In this document: one piece after another, positions 8,356 through 20,754 of the stretch | How positions within the stretch are numbered: position 1 is the first letter of the stretch | Layout: each line of letters opens with the position of its first letter | NCBI GenBank assembly: GCA_006538405.1 | Contig: BJKQ01000004.1 | Location: forward strand, 2,108,001-2,172,000 | Reading direction: 5' to 3' | Length of the DNA stretch: 64,000 nucleotides | Origin: Hansfordia pulvinata | Lineage: Eukaryota > Ascomycota > Sordariomycetes > Xylariales | The notes under the pieces: generated by a model | The model's input: the letters and a program-made list of their open reading frames with translations, nothing else | Database searches by the model: none | Told to the model about the DNA's origin: nothing | Translations under genes and position numbers: made by a program

Positions 8356-11096
8356 TCATATCAGCTTGCTCTCGTGGAAGCGAAGAGGCTCGTCGGGTAT
8401 GACGTAGGTGTTGCGGTTGAACTCGGTCCGGTTGACGATGGGGTAGAAGCCGCGCCGCGCGTGGTGGTTGAGGCCGGGGCCGGGGCCCCCCCTCTCGTCG
8501 GCCAGGTTGCCCTGGTACTCGCGGATGCGGGTGAGCCAGCTGACGCACGTCTCGCTACCCTCCTCGAGGCGGCGCTGCGCCACGCCCGCCTCGGCCCTGG
8601 TGAGCTCCAGCTGCTCGAGCAGGTGTGCCAGCATGTCGCCGGTCCACGCGAACCCGCCGCCGCCCTGGTTCTTGTTCTTGTTGTTGCCTCCTCCTCCTCC
8701 GCCTCCTCGTTTCGGCATCTTTGTCGTCGTCGTCGTCGGCATCCCTAGAGAGATCTGCTGATCGCACTCGTCGCGCGCCGCCTCGTACGCGGTCCGGATC
8801 TTGTCGATGCGCGAGGGCGCCTTGCGCCGCGCCTTCTCGACCCGGCACGCCCGCCTCTCCAGGGCCGCGCGCACCACCGCCCCGTCATCCCCGTCCCCGT
8901 TCTCGTCCTCGCCCACGCCGCCCACGCCGCAGCTGCCCAGATGCGCCATAAGCAGGTCGACGGTGCCGATCCGCCCGCCGCACCAGAGCTCGTCCGCCAG
9001 CAGCTTCTTCTCCCGCTGGTAGTCGTACTCCTGCGCGGACGTCAGGTAGGAGGAGAGCTGGCAGCCCATGCAGCGGCGGTACTCGTCGCGGCGCCCGAGC
9101 TGCTCCAGCCGCGGGCGGAAGAAGTAAGGGGGCAGGCGGGCCCGGCAGCCGCCGCAGGAGGCGAAGACCAGCGTCGAGGAAGAGCAGGAGGAGGAGGTGT
9201 TGTTGTTGTTGTTGTTGTTTGAGCTGCCGCGGCGGTCGTCCACCCCGAGATCTCCCTTCAGCTCGTTCAGCTGCATGGCCCCGCGGCCCTCGGTGGCGAC
9301 CACGAGGTCGGCCCAGAGCGTGAATACTGCTCCGAATTCGTCCACTGCCCTCTTATTGTTGTTGTTGATGTCGTCGTTATTACGTCCCCTCCCGCGGTGT
9401 CTGCGGTGATTCTTCCGACCCGTGTCCCTCGGCGCCGCCTTGCCGCTGGTCCACGCCGCCAGGCCGCGGGTCGCGTGGACGCGGATGTTGACGACCGCCT
9501 CGAGGATGTGCGGCAGGGTGCCGAGGGCGAAGGGCAGGCGGTCGAGCCAGCGGCGGAAGCCCCGGCCGGGCGACAGCAGGTCCGCGCCGGCCCGCTCGGC
9601 CAGCGGGCCCAGGCAGCCGGCCAGGTGCGCCACCACGCCGCGGAGGTTGTCCAGCCCGCGCCCGTCGTCGTGCCAGAGCGAGCCCAGGGCGCCCTGCCCG
9701 CCGTGCTGCGCCGTGCCCTGGTAGTAGCGCGGGGAGAAGTCCAGGTCGACCAGGGGCTGGGGGAGCTTGCTGCTGCGCTGTTGGCGGTGGTCCTTTTGGT
9801 GCATGTCGTCGTTCTCGTCGTTGCTGCTGCTGCTGCTGCTGCTCTCGCTGCCGCCGAGGAGGAGGTGGAGGCGCTTGTTGGCCTCGCGCCGCTTGGTGTT
9901 GCACTCTGCCACTGTCTCCAGCAGCCACTGCGTCTGCCCGAAGTGCAGCAGGTCGCAGTTGTGCACCCCGAGAACCCGCAGGTTGGGGCACGTCTCGAGG
10001 ATGGCCCGGATCCCCGGCACGTCAAGGAACGGCAACCTCGTGAGGATCACGTTCTGCAAGACCAGGTGGCTGGTTGCGATGCCCTCCACTACCAAAGTGG
10101 TCAGTCAAGTGTCCCTTGTCGGGTTTGCCTTGTCTCCCAGCAAGTAGCGAGGGCAAAGGGAGAGAGAGAGAGAGAGGGAGGAGCTGCGTTCCGCTTTCAC
10201 TTACAGAGATTGAGGTAGTTGCTGAAGAGGGTCGGGTAAGCTGGCTGGAGAACCTCGACTTCAGACGGGCCGCCTGCTCGGCGTCTGTGCGAGACTTTGT
10301 TGTCGACGTGGTTCACGCGCCGGATCTGCGTCGCCATGATGGTCTGACGGAGCTTCGGCATCCTCTCCTCGCGCAGGGCCGTCTCCTCGCTAGCCATGTC
10401 TAAATGCTGGAAGGCATCGTGGGCCACCTGGAAGGTGAACTGACAGGCGCGACTGAGGTTAGACACGCTCTCCCAATGCCCCATCAGGTGACCCATAATG
10501 CACGAGGAAAGCTCCGGGATCGCCAAGACGGCCGTGAGGCCTTCGGGCTGGGCCTGCGCCTCGAAAGCCCAGCCGAGCCTGCTTTTGATGAATGGCGCCT
10601 GTTGCTTTACGTTAGCCAGTCTCTTTGAGTTCCGGTGTAGTCATTCACGGCTTACATCTGTGGGGCAATGAGGCACTCGAGGCCAATTGTTCGTCAAGTG
10701 GCGCAGCTGGTAGTCCTCCAGCTGGCTTTGCGTCCACTCATGTTGCTGCTTGGGGCGGTTTCGCCATGGGAGGTGGCTAGGGTGGAACTTAGCAACCTCA
10801 TAGAGGTCGGGGTGGTCACTCCTCTGAATGTGCTTTGTAAAATGCCCCTTGTCTCGCCGGGCAAAGACATTCTCCCAGTAAAGAGTATTCCCGGGGACAT
10901 CGTCGCACTTAGGTTTGGCCTTTCGGTACACATTCGATGTTTGGCCAAAGCCGGGGTATTTCGAAGTAATAAAAGGTATGAGGACTCCCGAGCTGGGGCC
11001 CGGGCTCTCGGGCTCGATAGGAAAAAGTTGCTGGTTCTGGTGCCCGATCATGCGGGCCAGCTTCATCTCTTCGAGGTTCTTGTAGCGGTAGTCCAT
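8356..11096 (-). CDS. F-box-like / leucine-rich-repeat protein with a CxxC...CxxC motif
   Basis: Three exons on the minus strand: 10656-11096, 10205-10598 and 8356-10088, joining to about 855 residues. Introns have donors GTAAGC and GTAAGT, branch words CTAAC and CTGAC, acceptors CAG and TAG, and consistent phase. Residues about 165-215 (VLAIPELSSCIMGHLMGHW..SNLSRACQF) look like an F-box, the Skp1-binding module of SCF ubiquitin ligases. Exon 3 opens with leucine-rich-repeat-like text (LPFLDVPGIRAILETCPNLR, then LGVHNC). Near residues 590-620 is a CGGC...CMGC pair that could bind zinc. Ser, Asn, Gly and Asp homopolymer stretches interrupt exon 3. The C-terminus is better ordered (AWTGDMLAHLLEQLELTRAE...). 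This looks like a conserved Sordariomycete protein of unknown function; the F-box assignment is by pattern only. Intron 2 contains an (AG)8 run, and a 113-bp repeat lies upstream. Confidence 0.75.
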
Positions 11097-12000
11097 GTTG
11101 GCGGTTGTTGGAAGTATACTGGAGCCTGGCTAAGTAGACCGGGTCTGTTACTACTCTGTCAGCCCCCCTTTCACACGATGTACTCCCAGAACTCTCTGAT
11201 CAGGATGTGAGGACGCTACGAGCAGATGATCAAGTGATGAAGCAAAAGACTTGCTGAACAGGGGCCAGAGTTTTGTCTGGAGAATGGTCAAAAGGATGAT
11301 TCAATGGGAGGCACTTACCTTGTGGTATGTTGCTTTCGTGGCTGGTAGACGTGCTAATACGTGATGAAGAAGGCGATTGAGACGAAGATGATGGAGAGGA
11401 CTAGTAGTGATATTTTGGAGCAGAAGGTATGTTGGTCGAGTCTGACTCGAAGTCGAGGAGGTCGAGGTTGATTCGAGAGAGCTGCTTCGGGGAGGAGGTA
11501 ATGTAGGTTACGGAAAGTGATGTTTGGGAACAGAAGGTATGTTGGTCGAGTCAAAGTCGACGAAGTCGAGAAAGTACAACTCAATTCTAGGGGTTTGCTT
11601 CGGTAGAAGGAGATGCTGGAGAGGACGAGTGGTGAGTTGATGAAGCACTAGGTATGTTGATTGAGTGTAAGTCGAGGAAGTCGAGGAAGTCGAGTTCGAT
11701 TCGAGAACTGCTTCAGATCCAGCTCTCGCTAATGGAGCTTGTGAGTCAGAGCACCAGGAATTCAGTCTCTGTTCGGAGAAATGGAAGGCAGGTTGTGCCT
11801 TGAGCTTTTGACTGGCTAGTAGTAGCAACGAGAGCAATGGTGTATGATTGAGAGGTGGCATTGAGTGGCGTATGCTTAAGAGGTGAGATCGAGAGATGAG
11901 ACGGCAACGGACTATCTGATCATCGGTGGTGAGAACCAGAGAAGGCATGCAATGGAAAGAAGGGGAGAGAAGGCGGGGCTTATACCCATGAACTCCTTCC
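11097..12000. promoter_or_regulatory. Upstream region of the F-box-like gene
   Basis: Non-coding as far as can be seen. It holds the presumed promoter of the minus-strand F-box-like gene and, from about 11400 to 11745, three imperfect tandem units listed separately. Open frames here are short, start at non-ATG codons or follow the repeat, and match nothing recognised. Confidence 0.45.
11402..11745. repeat. Three imperfect tandem repeats of about 113 bp
   Basis: Each unit has a GGTATGTTG(G/A)T block (starting 11426, 11536, 11651), then a cluster of GTCGA words, then TGCTTC(G/A)G (11483, 11596, 11709). The last marker is spaced exactly 113 and 113. The first two units share AGAAGGTATGTTGGTCGAGT perfectly. 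Units differ by substitutions and small indels, so the array is old. It begins about 300 bp upstream of the F-box-like gene start. Confidence 0.7.
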
Positions 12001-15000
12001 GCGAGGAGGTCAGTTCTGACCACCCGCGCCGAACCTCGTAGAAGTGTGGAAGCTCTCTACTCTGCCTGCATCGCAGAGCACCGAGAGTTTCTCAACGCCT
12101 GCGTCTCGCAGCAGTGTGCACATGCAAGGCGCAGAAGACAACCTAGCCCGGTGCCCCGTCTCCCCTCCCTTGTGTAACACGTTCCCAAAGGGTGAGTCGA
12201 CAGTTCGTCGATTGCCTGGCCAGGTCTGCACGGGGAGACCAGAAGAGAGAGTTGACCGTTACAGACAGGCAACACCGCGCAAGGCAGCCTCGAGAGTAAA
12301 ACACTTTGAGCCAGCAAAGTCTTGGCTTGGCCATGCACCATGGAAACCCTTGAAACTAAACTCGCTTCTCAGCTCCTGTCGCCCGCAAGGCATTCGCTGT
12401 TGCCTGACGAGATTTTCTTCTTAAAGTGGGACCAGGTGTTCTGGGTGACACAAACCGGCATCTACACGCGGGGCCACGAAGCGACATCGTCAGTTGTGTG
12501 CAACATGGTCACTTCTCTGTAGGGTATTCGCAGAAGTTATCAGCCCGAAGACCTGCGAGTTCCAGGCTTATACGCCGTCAGGTTTAACATAGCATGCTTG
12601 CCTAGCAGGGACTGTCGAACGGAGCTGCAGCTACGGTAAACCAATGCTCCTTTGGAGGCTCAGTACGACGAGGCCGGCAGTGCCCGAGCCAACTTGATGC
12701 ATGTCTAAACTCTATTTGGAAACTTCCGAATCATGCGGGCCGTCCCATTGACTGATCGCCCGCAGGGAGGGTGGTGAGTTACAAGCCGAAGTGCAACGGT
12801 GATGGCGATATTCGAGTATCGTCAGATTCGACGGTAGTGTGGTCCATACGAGTATAACAGTATGGGCTGTGACACAGAGACACGGCTCATTACCAGGGCA
12901 TGCGGATGCCGGCGCGATACTTGTGCAGCCAGATGGACCAGACGGTCATCTGGCAAATCCATGACTTGTGGCCAGAGGGGCTATTCCTCTCCTGGTGCCA
13001 ATGATAAGCTCACTTCAAAGGCGGCCTACGAATCCCTCACCTGACGTCTTGACGCCACAGAAGCGTCAGTGGCCAAGGTATGCTGCTGGGCTCGAGTCGC
13101 CCGAGCGGAGGCCGGAAAGACGTTGGGGATAGGTCCGATAAGAAGCCCTGGAAGAACGGCAGTTGGGGTTAATGGAGTATCATGGGATGGGTCAGTGGCG
13201 TGACCTGATCGTGCTTGTAGAACCATCGCACGTCAAGCAGCAGGCGCTTGCGACAAGAACCACACAGCTATCTACTGACAGCTGGGCGGGCCTGTGTCAA
13301 GTCTGTAGGTTTATTGGCATGGGGCAAGCAGAGTCGGTAGCGAAGGGCAAAGGCCGTCGAAAACCGCAGAGCCCTCCAGGTCTCACACACGGGTCCACTG
13401 GTGTGAGGCACGCGATTGTGGCACCTCAGCTATCAGGGCGAGCCGGGTCATGTGTGCCACATCTTACTGCGTCGTACCACACCAAGTGGCAAGCCTGCGA
13501 GGGGTCGATGGCGACAGGCCCTCGAGGGCGGCGGGCCCGTAGCTGTGCTGGCGGCGAGCAAGAAACCAGAGTTGAAGGGTGGCATCCATCAGGGGCCTTG
13601 CGATCTGGACCCACGCACATCACGGATGAGGGTTTATCACTGACGCAACTGCGCATCCAAGGCCCGCGGGGATCGGGGGGCGGGCGTTGCAGCCGGCGGG
13701 GGTCATGATTCGTGGGACAGTCATGCTACGGGGGTTGGAGGAGCGGGAAGCGCGGCGACGCCCGGCTTTTTTTGAGGGTTGGGGGTTGGAGCAAGCGACG
13801 ACGGGCTGGCGAATGTGGAAGCTCCGTGCCGCTCACGCGGTGCCCACGCAGCGGGCGATCTGGAGGGGGACGGCGAGCGTGTGGAGGGGCGAAAGGTGGG
13901 GGGGATGCAGGAGCGTTTGATGGGTGGCCAAGGCGCTCTGCAAGGCAGCCGCCGCCGGGTGGGCGGGCACCGCAATTGGCACGCAGACCTGGAGGCATGC
14001 AGGGTGCTCCGGCTGGGGCCTACTCGTAACTTGAAGGCGTGGCATGCGGGGGACTTGTTCGGATGACTTGGGTAGGTAGGAATCGTGGCGTAGCGAATGG
14101 GCTGTCGGGCATCTGGAGGAGGACGGTCGTCGGGGGCTTAACAGGGAGAGGCGAGCGAGGATTGTCGGGCCAGCGTCGGAGCGATCACGGTTGCGAGGAG
14201 CCGTCGGGAGTCCTGCTCGGTGCAATCCCACGGCGTCGGTCGATGGCTTTTGGGGACTGTAGATAGGGGGGGAGCGCCGAGGGGACGAGTGAAGCGAACC
14301 CAGGTCGAGCGTGCCTGTGAAATCGCGAGACGAAGGACAAGCTCGAAAGAAGAAGAAGAGTACAAGATACGAGCACCCAAGGCACATGAGTGAGGAAGGG
14401 AGTCTCTCACCGCCCATCGAACGCGCCTTCTTCAAGGCGGATCGGCAGAGAGAAGTTGCGATCATGATGGCCATGGACGGGGCAGGGAAGGCACTCATAA
14501 CTCGATATTCGTGTTGCGAGTATGGACCAGACACGTTTCAAAATTGATATTTCAATGTTGCATTTCGAGATTGCTGGGGACCAGCGAGTCCACATCCAAT
14601 GCGACTGCGGATGGTGCTTCACATGACATTGAAGTCATCAACCTTATTAGTGGCATCATGTCAAGTGCAATTGATATGTCAGTCAGGGCAGCCAACAAGG
14701 CAAGGGATTGCGAGGTTCACCACCGCCCCATCAACCAGGCCTCCAGTCTTCGCCGCCCTTGCAGAGAGTCCAGTCGACGCCTGCTTCCACACGGCTTCCC
14801 GCGACGAGACAATACCTCCCAGGAACCCAAAGCAATCAAGATGCCACGGCGCACAGTCGCGAATCCGGGCATGGGCCTGGCGTGGTTGCACGTACTAGTA
14901 CCTACCTTACGAGTAAGTACTCGCCCGCTGGCCGGCTTCACCCAAGCTCGGGCGCAAGCCGGAAATTTAGAGCAATGCAGGCTGCAGGTAATCACACAAG

Positions 15001-16264
15001 CGCGTGCCGAGTGTACTCGTCTCGTACCTAAAGGATTCGCCGGCGCCTAGCGCTGCCTGTCCTCCTGTCGCCGTGCGAGTATATCCAGGTCAGCTGGCCA
15101 GGCGCCCATATGGATGTACTCGTACGAGTGCCGGCTCGCACCCCATCCGGCCGCGGGTCTCGCGACAGGACAGCGTTGGCCGCTCCTGAACCCAACCGGA
15201 TTACGTTTTTTAGGGCTCTCTTCCGTCAGGTGACCTTACACGCACCAGCTACGCGTACTTCTATCTCGCTTGTGCTGAGAAGGGAACAAGGGGCAGGAGG
15301 GCGCGAGAAAGGGAGTGATTGGGTGAGTGAGTGAGCGAGTGCGAGGGGGGAAAATAAACGATTGATAATGAGTTAAGGTACCTACTTACCTTACTCGTGT
15401 TGACTAGCCCCGAGGTCCCCTGGCCAGGAGGACAATGGTCGAGACATTGGACGGGCCTCGCGTACTTAACAAGGAGACAAGGACAATGCGGTGCCGCTGG
15501 CTACCTACCTAAACTAGCCCCAGCCGCCGGCGCCTCGGGCATGTCTCACTGCACATCGTGGCGTGACAGGCAGACATGCAGACAAGCCGATACGACCAAC
15601 AAGACGACGACGAAGACAAGACAGCAGCAGCAACCTAGGTACCCAGCTAGCACGCCACTCCGCCAGCAGTCTAGCGACCTAGCGCCGCCGTCCATCGCAG
15701 ACATCGCGGGCACGAGTAAGGTGGGCGAAATAAGAAAGGAGCGCCGATGGGGCGCCCCCTGTTCCTCGAAATAATCGAAGAAGAAGAAGATGATGATACG
15801 GAACTAATAATGATAATAACAATAATATCAACAATAAGCTTTTCGCCAGCCAGCCCGCGCCGATAAAGACACACACTCACACTCATCACACTCGCACTCG
15901 TGCCCTCCTCTCTGTTCTTGCCGCCCCTCCACCAGGACCCTCACCGAAGCCGGGTTATCCTGGGGAGACACGGGTGGGGATAGAAAGTGATGGTGTGAGC
16001 TCGATAGTCCTGCTCCGCCGCACAAAGAAGACAGAGGACGAGACGAGACGAGACGGCGGCGGCGGCGGGGGACGGACGTGTACGAGTACTCTGTGTGTGT
16101 GTGTGCTTCGCACGTGTGCGGGTGGGCTCGCAGGAAGCAAGAAATGGATCGTCGGGCATCGCCGGCAATCTACCAGAAGCAGATGGGCCCGTACGCGCAC
16201 GATAGATGGATGATCTTTCCACCTCACGAGCGTACCTACGAGTAGGAACAAGGGCGGGGTCGAC

Positions 16265-16290
16265 GAGGAGAGGAGAGGAGAGGAGAGGAG
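16265..16290. repeat. (GAGGA)n microsatellite
   Basis: Five tandem GAGGA units, uninterrupted, in the gene-free stretch. Confidence 0.9.
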
Positions 16291-17790
16291 AAGAGAGCCG
16301 CGCAGTGACCCCAGTCCAATGCACAGACCGATAATGCTCGTAGACGAGCAGACAGACGAGGACACCACGTCGTGGCCATCGCCCCCATTCGTCGCACAAG
16401 ACGTACTTTTACTTGTACCTGACAGCGAGGCCTGTACCATGTGCGCCGACCCCGAGAGCCTTACATCCTGGCAAGACACGTTGTCCGCCATAATACAGTA
16501 TAGACGGTAAGATTTTTCTTTGCTCAATTTGATCTATATTGGTCTATTGATGGCCCCGTCATCCCGCGCCCCGTGGCGGCGCAGGCAGCCAGGCAGGCAA
16601 GGGAAGGGTTCTGGCGGCGATCAACGTTGAGCCCGCCCTGCCCTCGTCGAGCGCCATGAAGAAAGGGAAGGAGAAGAAGAAGAAAAGGGAGGAGAGCCAG
16701 TTGAAGGTCACTACCCTCCACCGGCACCTCCTCCTCCTCCTCCTCCTCCCCCTCCACCCCTTCCCCCAATACAACCGACACTCGAGCTGGCGATCCCTGA
16801 AATTCCTGGGAAACCCCACCACCCATCCCCTCCTCGAGACAAATTCCCCGGGCTCTCGAGGACCGGCAAGCCCACTCTGATATTTGCCCACAGCCTGAGA
16901 AAGACCTGCACACTTTGTTTCCGTATCCGGCCGGCTACTATTGCGCGCGCGTGCGCCAAGAAGCACACCCCCCCCCCTCCCCCAAAGAGCAGGGTACTCG
17001 TATGCGTGCGCCCGCAGTTCAGTTCAGCTCGCGACAGGCAAGACCAGACAGATGCTCTGTGGACCGTTGACTCGCCCTCATGGTTTCCGGGCTGCGGTGC
17101 GGCGCCGTAAAAAAAAAACACGAATAATCAGAGAAACAGACACACGAATGGGACAAAAGGGAAGGCCAGGAGAAAAGTGGTCAGAGGTACTCGTACTCAC
17201 AAGAGGACGTCACCCAGCCGAACTCGACCGCGCCGAGTATAAATACCGAGCTAAAAATCCTTAAAAATTATAATTGACACCCGATTGTCCTGCGAACCCG
17301 CGCCAGTGGCGCCGACACCCACCTCGCAAACACGCGCGGGCAATCGAGACACGCAGCAGACCGCGCAGCAGACATTAATAACGTGCGTACGTGCCTTGCG
17401 TCCAGAGCCAAAGGCACGCCTGGCACGCATTCACATGCACGCACATGATACGAGTACTCGCACGCGTGCGAGCGAGCCCCCAGGGCAGAGACAGTGGTTA
17501 ATAAAGTACCCAAGGTAAGTAGTACGGGTCCGTCCGGGTACGGGGTCTCAAAAAGGGTGCAACCTTGAGTGGGCGTGGGGCCCGCCATGTCAGGTTGGCA
17601 CATGAAGCCAGAAAACCCAAAAGAGGCCTGCTGGATGGCAACGCGTATTCAGAGCCGCTACTACGGTTTGGTAAGGCTGAGGAGGCCAGACACTGCCGCA
17701 GGTCTTCCGATTTTGGCCGCCCGCGACCTTGAGGGGTGGCCTGGCCTCGAGTCATGTAGAACTAGGAGCGCTGCTGACCTCATGCTCGTT

Positions 17791-17806
17791 GGGGGGGGGG
17801 GGGGGG
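17791..17806. repeat. G16 homopolymer
   Basis: An uninterrupted run of sixteen G, followed shortly by a T6 run. Its length in an assembly is often unreliable, and on either strand it could form a G-quadruplex. Confidence 0.9.
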
Positions 17807-18459
17807 CATCTGCCTTGTTTTTTTGTGTTTCGTCCTTTTTACCCCCCAGCTCGCGTGACATGGGAGTAGTCAGGGGAGTTTTGGTGATGGATGGGACACC
17901 CGCAGGGGGGAGGGGAGCTGGCAGAAAGGAGAAAAGTAAGAAGACAATGCTTGAATCTGACCATCCTCCCCGGTTTCAGTTGCCGCCTCGAACCCGGCTC
18001 ACCATCACGAGCTCGAGCCCGCGTCTCTTCGGAAGCCGGCTCGCAGGGGAAGAAGTCAAAAAAAAAAAAAAGGAACGGGAGGGGGGAGGAGGGGTGTGCG
18101 AATAATGCGCGCCAAACAGGCGGCGCTACTGCTGTCGAAACACCCGTCTTCGCTCTCAGGTTCGCGTGTACTCGTGTTTGATGTTTCATTGACGACGAGC
18201 CCGGCAGAGCAGACCAGGCGCCGCACGTGCTATCTACTCTGTATACCGGGAAGGGTTTTCTCGAGAGAGCGAGAGAGAGAGAGAGATCGAAGGAGCAGAG
18301 GATAGAGACGCAACGCACGGTCGAATGAGACTGATAAAGGGCGCCATGTATGTAGGGTCCGGCATGGCATGGCATGCGAGCACACCCAGCACTTGGGGCC
18401 CGCGCACAGACTGTCGTGCCTGATCAGCCGCTCGAGTCTGAGACTGGACGCTGCGTTGT

Positions 18460-18474
18460 CCCCCCCCCCCCCCC
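18460..18474. repeat. C15 homopolymer
   Basis: An uninterrupted run of fifteen C immediately before ACCTACGAGTACGC, which carries one copy of the dispersed TACGAGTA word (18478-18485). Confidence 0.9.
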
Positions 18475-19610
18475 ACCTACGAGTACGCACCCACCCAGCA
18501 ACAGCGTGGGAAATGTTGAAGGGTATCGTGGTTATGCCAATCCGTAACCAAAACCCCAGGGCCCATCCCCGACTCGTCTGAGAGAAAGAGGAGGGGACTC
18601 TGTACATTTGCAGGTGCGAGCGCTCGCAGCACACGGCCCTGTGGAGCACGGGCGCGGCTCGACTGGGAATATTCTTCTTCTCCTCGCCGCGATCATCATT
18701 GGGATAGTCCGCCCCGGGAGGACGACTCGCCTCGTTGAGTCACAGCAAGCGAGCGGCTCGACCCCGCCTCACTTGCGCCAAGGGACCAGGTATGGGAATG
18801 GGATAGGCACGAGCACTCTCAAGCCTCTGGGGATGTTGGGCGCTCGGCAAGGGATGGATAGCCAGCGAGGAGGGCCCGGCACGAGGAACCCAAAAAATGA
18901 TCAACGTAACCAGTGCTCGCTCGGGGCGCTCTGCTTCTTTTTTGTCTCTCTCTCTCTCTCTCTATCTTTCTGCGTTGGAATTTCGAGCGTTGTACTCATA
19001 GGTGCGGGAGACGGCGCCGGCTCGCCAGCAGCAACACGACCGCAATTTAATTTTCGAGGAGAAGTACTCGTAAACCGCCCACGATGGCGGTTGGAGATGG
19101 ATCAGCCGCCGCCAAGTGGGCCCCCTGGCTGATTGAGGTGGGCACCCACGCCTCGAGGACTTTGGGGACTTTGGGGGCAGGTGGGCAGCCACCAGCAGTC
19201 GGTCGTATCTCCAGCCCTCCTCCTCCTCCTATCGACGCCTCTACGAGTAGGGCCAGGTCGCTAGCAGGCTAGGCCCTGTCTGTCTCGAATAGTAGCTTTC
19301 TGCTGGAGCCAGGCCCTGGCGTCTCGTGCCGCAGGTAACAGGGCGGGGCAGGGTCATCGGCAAACGTGCATCGTAGTGGTTCGGGCGACGAGGAAAAGGG
19401 GGGAGGGCACGAGGGGATGGAGGAGGAATGCTACGCGGATCCCAGCCGGGGGAGCCTGATCGAGACCAGGGAAACCAGGTCGAGCTGTTCATCACCATGG
19501 ATTGAGCCTCAGACAGGAAACACGGCCGGAATCCTTTGGCTGTCACATGGGCCGGATGACGACAGACGGCGTGATGCTGATGAGCCCGCCGGTGTCCTGG
19601 CTTTCTCTTT

Positions 19611-19627
19611 CTCTCTCTCTCTCTCTC
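19611..19627. repeat. (CT)n microsatellite
   Basis: A simple CT run within a longer pyrimidine-rich tract (19600-19650). A similar run is at 18945-18963. Confidence 0.85.
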
Positions 19628-20738
19628 CCCACATCTGCCTCTCCCTGTCTCGCACGTGAAGCCTTAGGTACTCGCATGCTCCCTACAGGTCGTATCAAGC
19701 TGCGAAGAGTCCGAGTATGGCTTTGATGAGTGCTCGTGCGCTGTACCGGAGACTAGTCGTAGTAGGGTACAGAGGGAGACGAAGACAGACAGGCACGAAT
19801 GCAGAGACCCCTGGAGAACTTGCGGCACCGTCGTCCTGTATTCGTACCTGTCCGTTGAACCGGCGGTTGGGGTACTCATACGAGTATGCTGACCGAGCAC
19901 GAGCACTCCTCGACAGCACGGCACGAGTGGTTCAGAGCGCAGGGCAACCTTTGTCCCTCTCCTGAAGTGAAGGAGGTATCGGAGAATGGGTACGGCCACC
20001 CAGACCGCCAGAGCCTCACCCCCGTGCTGGATACCCTGGCGTACGAGTACCTGGATGGGGGAAAGCAAGATTCCAGATTCCCCTAGAGGCAAGTTCCGGA
20101 GGCGGTCGAACTGGATTTGAACAAGTGGACAGGCAGATGGATGGGCTGCCAGTTCCTTGGCAAACCATTAATATTTTTCCCCCTCTCATGTCCCCTCTGG
20201 TTGTGATGACTGTTTGATGAAGGGTAGTCGTGATCGACAAACGACGATGCAGGTGCTTGTACTAGGAGTCATCGCCAGCCACCCGCAACGGCCAGACACA
20301 GACAGAGGCATCCATGGTAGACCAGTGATTCACGTGGAGCACACATTGGAAGTCTCCGGGACCCTCGTCTTCCCCGAGCGCGGGCTAGGGTGCCGTGGGT
20401 GCCCCCAGTGCAGTGGTCCGTCATTTGATAGGCAAGGCCTCTTTTTATTTCGTACTCGTGGCGATGTGCCAGTGTCTCCCTGAAAGGACACTGGGAATGA
20501 ATATCCATCTACCTTACCTATTTCGCAAGGTAAGCTGTCGTGAAGGTATCTAGGTGTCTGGGTACTTGGGCCGCCACCTACAGCACTGAGGGGACGTGTA
20601 CGAGTACTCGTGTGGAGGAGGCAGATTGAGCCCCGAGGGTTGAAATAAACGTGCCTTAGCGGCCAATGAAGGGCCCCAGTAGGTCGCGGCTGGGCCCCAT
20701 CCATCCATGTGAGAGACTGAAGTACCTAAAGTGAGCAT

Positions 20739-20754
20739 GTACTCGTACGAGTAC
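20739..20754. repeat. Perfect 16-bp palindrome GTACTCGTACGAGTAC
   Basis: The longest and only fully perfect copy of the word family dispersed through the intergenic DNA. Partial copies include the 14-mer GTACTCGTACGAGT at 15117-15130 and the 12-mer ACTCGTACGAGT at 33683-33694. Function unknown; a dimeric transcription-factor site and a spread repeat are both possible. Confidence 0.85.

Noticed and set aside
9267..10025. 252-codon minus-strand frame inside exon 3 of the F-box-like gene
   Set aside because: A shifted-frame shadow of the exon; Ser/Thr/Arg-rich with no features.
11508..12023. 171-codon minus-strand frame over the 113-bp repeats
   Set aside because: The 113-bp period is not a multiple of three, so units are read in different frames; this is not consistent with selected coding repeats.
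20108..20190. Possible minus-strand tRNA (GTTCAAATCC with a near T-stem)
   Set aside because: Four of five T-stem pairs form, but no A-box, anticodon stem or acceptor stem could be found upstream.
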